Assembly (NCBI GenBank): GCA_963693305.1
Contig: OY855913.1
Coordinates: forward strand, 15,345,022 to 15,409,021
Direction of reading: 5' to 3'
Source of the DNA: Meandrina meandrites
Taxonomy: Eukaryota > Cnidaria > Anthozoa > Scleractinia > Meandrinidae
DNA length: 64,000 nucleotides
A program made the translations under genes and the position numbers. Positions within the stretch are counted from its first letter, which is position 1. Every line of letters begins with the position of its first letter. Below the pieces are notes generated by a model, which worked only from the letters and a program-made list of their open reading frames with translations, ran no database searches and was not told the DNA's origin. Shown here in pieces: positions 11,101-23,200 of the stretch.

Positions 11101-14100
11101 ATGGGCAGATGAAAGGTGTGTATGATGCCACAAGGAGGCTATGCAGTGAAAGAAAATTGACATGGTAAGGAACAAGCAAAGGCAGGCAAGTTGTTGACAA
11201 ATGAAGAGGAGGTGCGGCAGAGGTGGAAAGAACGCTTCGAAAAGTATTGAACAGGCCCAGCCCAGAACAAGTGGCCAATGTGGTTAGCGATATGGAGGTG
11301 ATAGAATAAATACATTCAGGCCATAACTAATACAGAGATCAGGAGTGCCAACACCAGCATGAATGCAGGCAAAGCACCAGGCACGGACAGCATAACAGTA
11401 GAACAGCTAAAGGCCCGGCAATGACAGCCGACATGCTGCACAACCTTTTGTGTAAGATATGGGTCAGATTGGAGGAAGGGTCTCATTGTCAGACTTGCCA
11501 AAAAGGGGGATCTCACCAAGTGTGGAAACTGGCAGGGGATCACTCTGATGTTTGTTGCCGCAAAAAAGTGATGGCAAGGATTTCATCAGAAGAATATCAG
11601 ACGGTGTTGATGCAAAGCTATGGAAGGAGCAAGCTGGTTTTGGGCAAGGAAATAGTATGATAAAGCAGATATCGGTCCTTAGGAACATCATGAAGCAAGC
11701 TTGTGTGTAAGTTTCGTTAACTATGAAAATGCCTTTGATAGGATTCATAGAGAAACCTTGCAGACGATCATGGAGAGTTATGGGATTCCACCAAAGATTG
11801 TCAGAATGATCAATGCAATGTATGTGCAGGATCGGGGCGATGGCGAAGGTCAAACTCGGGATGTCACATGTCAGCTAGGTTTTTGTTTTACTTACAAGTG
11901 GCTGACTGAATCACGAGAAGAAAAGTAGAGGGTGCTAACACTGGTATTAGATGGAAATTGTGGTCCAAGTTAGATGACTCGGATTTTGCTGACGACAATT
12001 TGCCTTAGAATAACTCCCCATAAATTTAAAATGAAATGTCAATTCAAAGCAATGATTGGGGCAGTAGTCAGTGGATACCTCAAAGGCACTTGAGCAGATC
12101 GTACCATCCTGAGCTTGCCAAAAAATCAACAACAACAGAAACCTTCTCTGATGTACATACCTTCAAACTGTACGTTGATATCAAAGCATGTAAAGTTTGA
12201 TACCCAATTAAGACGATTTTTGCTGAACAATCAAGCAATAAAGGCAAAAATAAAGATACCAAGAAAGAACTTATAGCACGGTAACAGTTTGAGTACTGTT
12301 AAAAAGAATTTATATCAAAACGTAAGCTCTCAAGCTGACCTGACGAAAGAAAAATGAATTTGAAGGTATCCAATTTAAAACGGATGTTTCACGTTAGTCA
12401 AAACAAAACAACACTCGTTTTAACTATTTTTACAAGGTTTGACATTAATGTTCCCGAGAATGCTTTTGAATTTAACTGCGGGGTCCCTTACAGAAATGAA
12501 TTACAGTGAAATGTTTCCCTCAGGAAGGGTTACCCTAATGCTAGGGTAGCCAGAGCTCTTGGGTGACCCTCTTACCAGGGTAACCCGGCAGGCACAAAAT
12601 ACAGGTCACAGGTGACAGGTTTTTTAAAAGAGTTAACATTTGGAGGATGTTGGATCTACACACGTTGCGCTTTATTTTGTTATTTGGTCCCATAGGAATC
12701 TCCCATAGGAGTTCCAGGTGCTAGTTGTCATTAGTATTTTGTGCGGTTATATATTTAAATTGTAAGCGTCGTTACCGACGCGCTGTTTACCGTTAGTGTT
12801 CTAACGAGCGCAGACTTCTGCAGATTTCTCCTGTTTTACAGAGTTTTACAGAGTAGCTCTTTCGCGGCCACAGCGCCAGAATAATGTAAGTTTGTGGTTT
12901 TCGCCTCACGGTTTTCTACCGCTGCTTGCCAATTTGCATTCCATAGGTTTTGTTTATTTTATTTCATTTTAAACCTCAATCAACTGTACTCAATCAACTC
13001 TACATATCTACTCGTCATGTGTTTCCGACCGTCTTGGTGAATTAAATGGTTTTCTGTATTGAGAGTTTATTATTGACTGCTATGTTTTGGCCGCAAAAGG
13101 ATCTGTTTATGACAGTCACATAGTTTAAAATTATTGAGTTTGCGTGGGATGGATACAATGGACGCGAACGAAGATGTACCTGGAGATTCCGGCGATCGTG
13201 TAAGCTCTCGCTCTAGGATGCCGAGTAAATGTCTCGATCAAAAAGGTGTTCTCTTCAAAAAAACTCAAGAATGAAAGGTCTGGTTATCTTTCTGCGGTAA
13301 GTGCGAGGAGGAACGAAATCGATGCGCTGTTACCGAACGAGGAAAATATTCAGCTTGTAAAGGAAAAGTTGCCCAGTTTTCTGGCTCCTGTTGAATCATT
13401 TAAGGAGGCTCATCTTGTTTATTCGCGTGGTTAAATGTCAGGAACAATTTAATTTCGAGTCTTTGCAAGCAGACGACTTCTGTGGATTAGAAAAGCAGAA
13501 GAAACGCTATATCCCCCCCGGGGCAACCGCGGGGCATTTCCAAATGTTGCCCGTCCCGAGGGTGGGGCATTGCGTACCTCGGGTTGACCCCCGGGCATTT
13601 GACGCGTGGTTTCGAAACCGTGGAGTGAGTCACGTATTCATGATTGAGGCGTTTATAGACCAAGACTCGACGTGGACTACGTTGCAGATTAGCTAGTCCA
13701 TGAAGGACTAGAGAAGCTCGTGGATGTTTTTAAAGGTATATTTTCTTAATTTTAGATATTTCTTCATTGCTAAGAAGCAACAACTTGTATTATATTCTTA
13801 TATCACCTATCGAGAGAATGAAAACAATCAACCCGGGAGCGGGGCATTCGCCCGGTTCCTTCATCCCCACCCCGGGGAATTTGCCAATTTTTTTTCAAGA
13901 AATGCTAATGCCCGGGGGTTAGCCCGGGGGGGGGGGGGGGGGGAAGGGCACTGCTGGAATTGACTGATGCATAAACTCTCAGATCAGCCCTGAAGATTCA
14001 GCGAGTCAGATTGCTTCTCGGACCAATTCTAAGTCTTCAACAAGACAATCACGGCGCTCGAGTCGTAGTGGTTCGCATAGAAGCAGTACGTCGTCATTAA

Positions 14101-17100
14101 GGTTGCAAGAGCAAAGGAAATAGCTCGCATTGTGAAGCTGAAAGCAGAGGCAGCTGCGTTTAAGAAACGTCAAGCATTAGAAGAACAAAAGTTGCGTCTA
14201 CAACAGGAGCAAGATCGCTTAACACGGGAAGTCGAAATTGCTAAGTCTGAAGCCAAAGAACAAGTTTTAGCGACTATTATGGAAGCCGACCCACGTGCGT
14301 TTGTACCGTGCCCGACAACTTTGGCGCCCAACGTAAGCAAGGGAAATATTCTAGTGCCGAGCGTCGGAGAAAATACGCCGTTACCAGTCATCGTCATAGG
14401 CCGTTCGATCGTTGATCCCTAACCGCCAGAATGGCCCCAAAGTTCAATGACAGCCAACAAGAAAGCACGTGTTGCAGAGTCTGAACACTCTGCAGCGCCA
14501 TCGTTGCCGTGCGAGAGGGCTTTCCGTGAAATGCTGGGGCTCCATCAGCACCAAAACGCCCTACAACGGCAGCAGAATAAAATCGTGGAGATGCTTGCGA
14601 CACAACAGAAGAAAAGTAATCTTCCTCAGCAGCGGGTTCCAATTTTCGATGGTGAACCAATGGAGTACGGCCCCTCTGTTAGAGCATTCGAGAACATCAT
14701 TGAGACTAAAACTTCAAGTAGCAGTGAGAGGGTATACTATCTCGAACAGTTTACCAGCGGCGACGTTAAAGAGCTTGTTCGTTCATGTCATTTTCTTCAA
14801 CCGTCCGACAAGGGTTATCAAGAAGCCCGACGGCTGTTGAAGAGGAAGTTTGGTGACGATTATCGCATTGTAACCGCCTATGAAAGCAAGGCACTGAATT
14901 GGCCCGAGGTGAAACCAGAGGATAGCACTTCCCTGAACAGATTTTCTATTTTTCTTATGAGGTGCAAAAACGCAATGGCAAGCAGCAAATACCTGTCAAA
15001 GCTCGAACAGCCTGATACCATACAGAGGCTAGTTATGAAATTGCCCTTCAACCTGAGGAGAACATGGCGTCATTTGGTAAACCACATCATGGAAACTAAA
15101 GAAAGGAACGTCACGTTCAGCGACCTCGCAGAATTCGTCGACAATGAAGCAAGAGTAACCGACAATCCTGTATTCGGAAAGATCCTTGATGACGCAAAGC
15201 CTAAGCAGAACACGCGAGATTGTCGACCGCCAAAGAAATCAGATCAGAAGAAGAGCTTCGCTGCGCAAGTGAGTGGTGATCAGAACCCACCTTCTGGTGT
15301 TCAAGTGAGCGGTGTTCAGAACTTACCTTCTGGTGCGCCACCCCCCAGACCAGCCCCTTTAGCTGTGGAGGTCTCATCTTCCTACTGTAACTCTGGGCAC
15401 GCCTTAGACACCTGTGAAGCCCTTAGGCGCCTCCCATATCATGACCGAATTCAATTCTCATATCGAAGCACCTTTGCTTTGGTTGCCTGTCGGCTGACCA
15501 CACGGCAAAAGTCTGCCCAGAAAGGAAAACGTGTACGGTTGCTAACTGCGCCAAAAAGCATCTTACAATCCTTCACACGAACACTGCAAGTCGAAATCGA
15601 CCACCTGACACTCCGTCCACAAGTAACCCTCGGCCCGAGGAGTCCGCGCGCGTTCGTAACGGAATGATAAGTCTAGCCCGCACGAAAATAGGCATGGCTG
15701 TTGTTCCAGTTAAGGTTTGGTCGAAGACGGCAAGAACACCTGTGATTACCTACGCCATTTTGGACAGCGGTAGTTCCCCAACATTCTGCACAGAGGCCTT
15801 GATGAAACAGTTAGGACTCTGTGGCACAAGAACTAAGATTTCCCTGACAGCCTTGGAAAAGAAGGACAGTCTTATGGACAGCTTCGTTGTGAAAGATCTT
15901 GTTATTTCCGATTTGGATGAGAACGTCCTCATCGAGTTGCCAGCCCTTTACACAAGACCAGAAATACCTGTTTCAGAGGATTACGTGCCCACTCAGCATG
16001 ACGTTGACCGATGGCCACATTTGTGTGGAGTACACCTACCTGAAGTTAATGCCGAAATCGGTCTTCTTATAGCCTGTGACGTCCCCACAGTCTTCGATCC
16101 TTTGTAAGTGAAGCACAGTGAAGATGGTGGCCCTTATGCCTCGCGAACGTGTATCAGATTGGTAGTGAACGGTCCATTAGGGCGTTATCACGAAGGTCCG
16201 CGAGCCACCAGTTTCTTTATTAAAGCCGATCCTGAGTTTCATCAGATGGTGAGAGATTTCTACGATAGCGGTTTCAGTGAATCGAGCGCTGACGACAAGC
16301 CTGAAATGTCCCAAGAAGAGCTCCGTTTCTTGTCCGAGTTGGAGAGTACCGGAGCCTTGAAAGATGGTCACTACAAAATGCCGTTGCCTTTAAGAGATCG
16401 CAATGCACCACTGCCTAACAACTACCCGCAAGCAATGCAGCGCGCTCTCTGGCTGAAAAGGAAGCTTCAACGTAGCGAGGACTTGTTTAACGACTACAAA
16501 GTTCATGGCAGACATTGCCAAGGGATACGCCCGCAAGGTTCCAGCGGATCTCCAGAAATCCAGTAACGTTAAATGGTACATACCACACCACGGAATTTAT
16601 CACCCGCACAAGCCCGGGAAGATACGCGTGGTATTTGACTGTTCTGCCAAATATCAAGGCAAGTCGCTCAATGATCTGCTGCTAAATGGCCCGGATTTAA
16701 CGAACACTCTGTTTGGAGTCCTGATGAGATTTCGACAGGAGGGAATCGCACTCATGGCGGACATTGAATCAATGTTTTATCAAGTAAGAGTTGCTGATGC
16801 GGACTCTACATATCTTCGCTTCCGGTGGTGGCCTGATGGCAACCTGGAAAGTGAGCTTGAAGAATACCAGATGGTTGTTCACTTATTTAGAGCTGCCTCC
16901 TCTCCTCCGTGCTCCAATTTTGCCTTATGCAAAACTGCGGAAGACAACACTAAACACTTCCCAGAAGCAGTTGTGAACACAGTTAAGAACAATTTTTATG
17001 TTGACGATTGTCTCAAATCTTTACCGTCAGTTGACGAGGCTGCGCAACATACAAGCGACTTGCGCTCTTTGCTTTTAAGAGGTGGTTTTAGGCTGACAAA

Positions 17101-19938
17101 GTGGATAAGCAATAGTCGCAAGGTCCTGGAGACTATTCCTGAGGCTGAACGCGCCAAGGAAGTAAAAACACTCAACCTAAGTAAGGATGACGTACCAGTT
17201 GAGAGGGCCCTCGGTGTCAAATGGTGTGTGGAAACAGACACCTTTGGATTCAAAGTGGACGTTAAGCTCAAACCACCCACACGACGTGGCATTCTTTCAG
17301 TCGTCAGTTCTGTCTACGATCCCTTGGGTCTCGCCGCATCCTTTGTATTACCGGCTAAATGTTTGCTTCAGGACCTATGTCGAGTCAAGCTAGGATGGGA
17401 CGACCCTATTCCCACAGAGCCCAAGGTTCGCTGGGAGCGATGGATGGCGGATCTTCCTAAACTATCACAGTTTTCTGTCGAGCGCTGTGTTAAGCCCTCT
17501 GGTTTCGACGTCATCTCGTCGAGTCAGTTGCACCATTTTTCCGATGCTTCTGAGGCCGGATTTGGATCAGTTTCTTATCTTCGTCTCACCAATGATCAGG
17601 GCGATGTTCATTGCTCCTTCTTTTGTGCGAAGTCACGCGTGGCGCCTCTTAAGACGATCACGATTCCTCGCCTTGAGTTATCAGCCGCAACAGCCTCCGT
17701 CAAGCAAGACAAGGTCCTAGGAGGAGAATTAGAGATAGCAGTCGACGCCCAGTCCGTTTTCTGGACAGATAGCACCGCAGTGCTGCGCTATGTAAAGGAC
17801 GAGACGCGACGGTACCACACCTTCGTAGCCAATCGGGTCGCAGTTATTCGCGATGGCTCTGAACCCCATCAGTGGAAACGTGTTAGTGGTGACATAAACC
17901 CTGCCGACGACGTTTCCCGTGGATTGACAGCCGATATCTTCCTTCGTCGAGAGCGATAGTTGACGGGGCTGGAATTCCTTTGGAACCTGAGTGCATGTGG
18001 CCAATGCAGTCAGAGGCGTTAAATGAAATCTCCGACGAGGATCCTGAGGTGAAAACGGAAGTTAAAGTGTGCGCTTCCTCACTAAAGAAGCTGAGCTTTC
18101 AGCTTTCAGATTATTTCCAGAAATGCTCTTCCTGGACCCGCCTTAAGAAGGTTGTCGCCTGGCTCATGCGCTACAGAGAAAACCTTCTGAATGCGAGTAA
18201 GAACAGCAAGTTGAAGCACGATGTTCCCAAATACATCACCGTTGAAGAGATGGAGAAATGGAGAGAGAAATTCTAAAGCATGTTCAGAGAAGAGCCTTCC
18301 CAGAGGAGCTTAACCATACCGAGAAACCTGTTAAGAAGAGAAGCCTCCTGTACAAGCTTGATCCAATCATTATCAATGAGCTTTTATGCGTTGGTGGTCG
18401 CTTGCGTAAAGCGTCTTTACCCTTGGAATCGAAGAATCAGATTATTCTCGCAAAGGAAGAACACATTACCAGATTAATAATCGACGACTATCAGAATTTG
18501 CGGTCATTTCGGCCGAGAACACGTCCTGGCCTCAATTAGAGAGAAGTTCTGGATCACTCAAGGAAGTTCAACTGTGAAAAGTGTCCTTGCAGAGTGTGTC
18601 AGCTGCCGTCGTCAACAGGCACCTCTTTGTGGGCAGAAAATGGCCGACTTACCCGAAAGTCGCGTTTTGCCAGACAAGCGGCCCTTTGCAGCAGTTGGTG
18701 TCGATTATTTTGGGGTGGGTACAAAACGAAGACCGAAGACCTAAGACCCAAAAACAAAGACCCCCACAAAATCGTCTTGAAATCACTTGAAAAAGGTTCA
18801 CACATGATTCTCGAAACAAGGAACAACAAAATATGCGGTTTTCAGTGAATTTGACCGGGGTCTTCGTTTTGTACATAACCCTACCAAAAGTACAAAACGA
18901 AGACCCCTTTAAAATCGTTTTGAAATCACTTCTAAAACGCTCACACATGATTCTCGACCGAAGCAGAAACAAGGAGCACTAAGATTTGCGGTTATCGACG
19001 AATTTGACCGGGGTCTTCGTTTTATACATAACCATGATAACCCTGCCAAATGTACAAAACGCGAAGACCCCTTCAAAATCGTCTTGAAATCACTTCCAAA
19101 AGGCTCACACATGATGGGTGGGCACACATGATTCTCCGGGGTGCAAACAACTCAAAGTCAGTTTTGAAGGTCTCCGGGGTGCAAACAACTCAAAGTCAGT
19201 TTTGAAGGGGTCTTTGTTGTGCGGGAAGAAAATTTCGTGATTTCGCAGAATAAAAGCTACATGTATCTTTTACTATTTTTCAGCCTTGTTTTTGAGTTGT
19301 TTGCACCCCGAGCAGTTCGTTCTAAATAAAAACGTCGCTATCGCCAAATGTTATTCCCATGAGGACCTTTGAGCTCATTAACGAGTCGGAGAATCACGTG
19401 TGCCCACCCATCATGTGTGAGCCTTTTGGAAGTGATTTCAAGACGAGGGTTACCCTACCTCCTTGTAAACAGGGCCTTAAACAGGTGTTCACGCTTACAT
19501 GCAACCGACGGGGTAAAATGGCTTTGTGAGTTCACATTTGGTTATATTTACATTACCCTCGGTCTGTATTTTACTCCCGATCAAGTCTGCATGTGTACAG
19601 TCTGCAGCATCCAACGGAATACTGAAGGCTAGATCTACAGATTTAGCAACTACATCGCTCGATTCCAGTTTGTATCACACGAATAAAGAACTGCAGTGTT
19701 TGCCCGCTATATAAAATACAAAATGATCTAAATGCAGCAAATGCAGATGCGCTTTGGGTTCGTCACCCGTGACAAGCCAAAGAATGCTACATTACCTTTT
19801 GAAAGCTTGTCGATTTTCGTGCAGTGTAACATCTTCGTCAGCTCCCGTTGAAAAATAATCAAAGGCATTCTTGTCCAAATGTGTAGCAGCATATTTTTCT
19901 AAATCATCCAATGTTACAACATCCCCAAAGTCTGCCAT
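8190..19938 (-). CDS. HAO1: 2-hydroxyacid oxidase (HAO-like), five exons, C-terminus unresolved
   Basis: This is an FMN-dependent (S)-2-hydroxy-acid oxidase of the glycolate oxidase family, normally peroxisomal, oxidising 2-hydroxy acids to 2-oxo acids with release of H2O2. Exons read on the minus strand: 19938-19796, 10329-10178, 9412-8907, 8819-8658 and 8259 to about 8190, all with GT-AG borders and matching phases. Family landmarks are [31 protein letters not shown], the FMN lysine in VVKGIL, the catalytic [10 protein letters not shown], and [20 protein letters not shown]. The start is the Met of MADFGDVV; an in-frame Met 30 codons upstream (20028) is less conserved. The four complete exons give 321 codons; exon 5 adds [16 protein letters not shown]. 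After AGG(8190) the family's last 15-25 residues and a peroxisomal SKL-type tail are not seen. Read-through would add a non-homologous tail ending at 7993. Intron 1 is 9.5 kb and full of transposons. Three substrate-pocket residues differ from the family (see findings). HAO1 versus HAO2 identity is not settled. Confidence 0.88.
10510..11068. mobile_element. mariner/Tigger-like non-autonomous element
   Basis: The left end CAGTGCAACCCC at 10510 is preceded by TA; the right end GGGGTTCCACT closes at about 11068 and is followed by TA. The interior has repeated CCCCGTTAATACG(A/G)CCA motifs and the inverted GGCCGTATTAACGGGG next to the right end. This end sequence and the TA target fit Tigger-type MITEs. 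No transposase is encoded. It lies in intron 1 of the oxidase gene. Confidence 0.7.
11080..12000 (+). pseudogene. degenerate LINE reverse transcriptase fragment
   Basis: Fragments in shifting frames give a recognisable non-LTR reverse transcriptase order: [11 protein letters not shown] near 11360, then [15 protein letters not shown] with [11 protein letters not shown] at about 11710-11820, then FADD (the catalytic [YF]xDD box) near 11980. Several stops and frameshifts interrupt it, so it is dead. It lies in oxidase intron 1, in the opposite orientation to the host gene. Confidence 0.75.
12648..13145 (+). repeat. possible 5' LTR/leader of the BEL/Pao element
   Basis: The stretch upstream of the gag start begins TGTTGGATC at 12648, contains a TATA-like run (TATATATTTAAA near 12750), and runs into the first gag codons at about 13146. 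This would suit an LTR plus leader. No second LTR survives, so the borders cannot be proved. Confidence 0.3.
13146..18716 (+). pseudogene. decayed, 3'-truncated BEL/Pao LTR retrotransposon
   Basis: The gag start ([10 protein letters not shown]) is at about 13149. A helical gag region with lysine/glutamine coiled coil follows at 14132-14420, then the DUF1759-type gag core at 14447-15200. Next come a Cys/His knuckle region, the A17 aspartic protease with LDSGS (15664-16107), reverse transcriptase with FYVDD (about 16995), RNase H, and the start of the integrase, whose reading stops near a VDYFG motif at 18716. Frames break at about 13270, 14420, 15450, 16107, 16505, 17960 and 18540, and the 3' half of integrase and the 3' LTR are missing. 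The copy is inactive. It sits antisense in intron 1 of the oxidase gene and is interrupted by a GC-rich insertion (13513-13943) and cut off by the foldback cluster at 18720. Confidence 0.9.
13513..13943. mobile_element. GC-rich CCCGGG repeat insertion within gag
   Basis: This starts with a run of C followed by GGGGCAACC and ends with CCCGGGGGTTAGCCCGGGG and a long G run. Inverted CCCGGG-rich motifs (GGGTTGACCCCCGGGC; GCCCGGGGGTTAGCCC) occur on both sides of a short AT-rich core. It separates the gag N-terminus from the rest, so it was inserted after the BEL/Pao copy. Confidence 0.55.
18720..19448. mobile_element. cluster of GTACAAAACGAAGACC foldback units
   Basis: Units share the start GTACAAAACGAAGACC, an inner AAATCGT(C/T)TTGAAATCACTT, CTCACACATGATTCTC, and an inverted end GGGGTCTTCGTTTTGTAC. 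They begin near 18720, 18890 and 19050. The third unit is entered by two direct copies of a CTCCGGGGTGCAAACAACTC block (from 19132 and 19169). The cluster closes with an inverted copy (CATCATGTGTGAGCCTTTTG near 19410). It truncates the BEL/Pao integrase. Confidence 0.75.
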
Positions 19939-20226
19939 CTTCTGAGTTTCTTTTAATACAAACCTGATACAGGTTTTCAGGTTTTCCTTTGTTTTTGGAA
20001 CAAAGGAGACTTTTGTCTGATTGGTCAATTAGTCTCCTTCGGTCTCCTTTGTTTTGTTTTCTGTCCTTTTCGGTAGTTTCCAGTTCCCTGACCGTTGATA
20101 AGAAATTGGCGGCCTGGTTGAGTTCTCGAATATCCTGAGGAGTATTTTCGGAAGAGTTTTCGTTGCGAGAAAACGTGGTTTGAATGAACGTTAATTGAAT
20201 TTTTATGTGACATGATATTTAGATAA
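19939..20226. promoter_or_regulatory. candidate bidirectional promoter between HAO and HIP1
   Basis: The oxidase start codon (19938, minus) and the HIP1 start codon (20227, plus) are only 288 bp apart and diverge. All transcription start sites and both 5' UTRs should lie in or near this gap unless non-coding first exons exist upstream. No TATA box is obvious. The sequence is T-rich on the plus strand over 20035-20070. Shared regulation is inference. Confidence 0.5.
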
Positions 20227-23200
20227 ATGATGAGCGCCCCAGCACTCGGACTTACAAAGAAACCAAGCTTAACACAAGAAAGGGAGAAGCTCGAGAAAGA
20301 CCAGGTATATTTGCTACCAGTTCTGACATAATAATATTGGCTGTTTATCTTGCCGTGATTCGTTCGTATTTTGCTCTATACGGTAGCTTTATGTACATAT
20401 TTTCCCTCTTGTACTCCTTAAACACCAATTGTATATCTTTTGGTATAGGTTTATGCATTAATTTTGACTCGAGGCATGCAGCTATGATTTATCTGCTGCA
20501 CATTGCATATTTCATTTTCGTGCCGAAGTGCATATTCACGTTACTCAGTCATTTTTAGTTCATACTGAATAGGATTGTCGATTGTCGTTAAATATGCTTC
20601 ATAGATGGCTTTAAAATATTTTCATATGATTAAATTTCCTCGTACATCACTGCACACTGATCCGATTGAGTTTGAATTTGACTTGACACATACTATAAAA
20701 CCTTAATTAATTTGTCTTCAGAATTTAATTATTTTATGGCCTTTCGGGTGGGGGAGCTTTTTTTAAATAATAGATCAATTAGCTCACATTAAGATAAATA
20801 AAGGAGATGCTAATTGCTAATAACATATTCAGTTGCCAGATGCAAGATTCGACTTTGCTTAGTGTCTTCTAATTTTAAGCGCCACTCTAATAATAACCTC
20901 TTGCTAACCAATTAAGCACAAAGGCCATAATGGGGAATATTGGCCAAAAATGACCAAGGGCAAATATTCCCCAGTATGGCTTGAGTAAGCTAGTTTAGTA
21001 ATAATAATAATAATAATAATCATCATCATCATCATCATTTATATAGCGCCATTTCCATAAGTTCAAAGGCGCTTGACAATTTTAAAAAGTAAAATATTAA
21101 TTAAATAATTTACAATTTGCTTTGGATTAAAAATAAAATATGATTAATATAAAAAGCCCTCTCTAAGTTTTAACAATTTTAAAGAGTAAAATATTAATTA
21201 AATAATTTACGATTTACTTTAGGTTAAAAAATAAAATATGATTAATATAAAAAGGCCTCTCTAAAAAGCAGTGTTTTAAGTTCTTTTTTAAAAACGTTAA
21301 GTGATTTAATAGATTTAAGTTTGTTTGGAAGCGCATTCCATAGTCTGGGAGCGGCAACTTGAGAAGATCTTTCTCCATAAGACTTTAGGTTTGATTTCGG
21401 TAAGTAGTTTGTTATATCTAACATGACACTCATTTTAGCTGCAAATTTTGAGTTTGCTGGCTTTCAAAAACAAAACAATTTGACCATCATGGAAATGGTC
21501 CGTATAGCAAAATCCTGGCCAAGAAAGAATGGTAGTTGTGAAGAACAGTTCCCCTCCACTGACTGTTGGTTGTCCGTTCGGCCAAGGACAACTGTCAGTT
21601 GACAGATGGTCTGGCTTTAGCCAAAACCTGTTATCCAACAAATGGCCAACAGTCGCCCAACAAACAGCTGGTAGTCGGCCGACAGTCAACAGACGAATGG
21701 TTGATGGGAGCTGTTCTTCACAATTCCTGAAAGAACCAATCACAATGCTTGGATTTACCTCAAAATATGTCCTTCCAGTAGAAATGCCAGATGGGTGAGT
21801 GTAAAATTACATTATTTTATTATATGGCTACAATAGTATGTGCACTCTGATTGGCTGCTGAGCGGGCAAGATCTTTTTGTAATGATGAACAAATTTTCTC
21901 GGCTTGACGGCTCTTTTGAGTTGTGAGGCTGTGAAGGTTACGAGCGCAAGGGCGAAAACAAAAAATACCGACTAAAGTTAACTATCTTGTCAATAACTAA
22001 AAAAGAAAAATACTGGCCTAAGTATGAGCGACGAAGAGAGCCACAGCGAGAGCGAGTTTTATTACCCAGAGGACGATGAACAGGCCAAAACTGAGCAAAA
22101 CAACATGGCCAACGTTGCCACTCATGGAAACGAAAATTCCAGCAACAGTCAAGAGGAATTACAAATTAAAGTTTGTTCAAGAACAGAAAAGTGAAGACAA
22201 AAATTGCCTCATTGTCAAAGAAACCGTTTCTTCTGGTTTCGATCGCATGGCTGGGTTTGTTTCGGTTCAGTGAACATGACCTCGAATGACCTCTTGCGCG
22301 CGCAAGTGGATATTGAAAAACGTTTCCCGTTTTTTAGCGCTAAAAAGGCCATAAAATAAATAACTTATTAACCTCGTCCGTTGGGTCATTACAGGGAAAT
22401 CTCAGACCGAGGCCTTGATGTATTGACCAAGCGATAGCGAGGTCAAGACATCAAGGCCTCGGTCTCAGATTTCCCTGTAATGACCTCACTCTCGGTTAAG
22501 TGCAGTGCAGTGCAGTCCACACCTTATTTGTAAGAACTGACTTTGCAGTGATAAAATAGACCCGTTTTGTTCATAATATATGTTGATTTCCTTTAAAATT
22601 ATTCAGTAATATAACTTGTAAAAATTAATATGGTGTGTCATCTTGTTTGCAACACAGCAAGAAGCTATAGGAAAAGCTGTCAACAATGTTGAATCTGCCG
22701 TGAAAGAGAAGCACATCAGAAATATCCTTTTATGTCCATCATCTAAATGTCATTGGATGAGTGGACCAGATCTGTTGCAATCGACCGATTAGTAGAATGA
22801 AATAGGACTGGGAACTGACTACATATACAGCAGTAAACATGAAAGAAATGAAATCAAGTTTAACTCAACAAGAAATCGCTATGTAGAACTCAAAGAAAAA
22901 TACTCCGGGGCAGTTAGAAAGGAGTCATACAAAGTATAAACAAAAGAGACAATAAAAAGGGCTGGTGTAAACAATTTCAAGACAGCATTCATTGCATATC
23001 ATTTATCAGATCTTGTGTTACAAGGTACTGCCACTTTTGTTGAACAATCCTTCAACACTGAAGTTGTCAGCTACTTTTATTTAGACCCCTTGTGAAATGT
23101 CATCACTTCTGCATGCATTGCCTGCCATTTATTTTCTACTTGCAATCTCACCCTCCCTTACACAACAGGAATTGGGAATCAGGACAACATGAGGTGTATG

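Noticed and set aside
22024..22194. 56-codon acidic ORF starting MSDEESHSESEFYYPEDDE
   Set aside because: It has a good-looking start and an acidic composition, but it lies in HIP1 intron 1 amid repeats and has no splice continuation that I can see. It is more likely the 5' end of a transposon gene; family not recognised.
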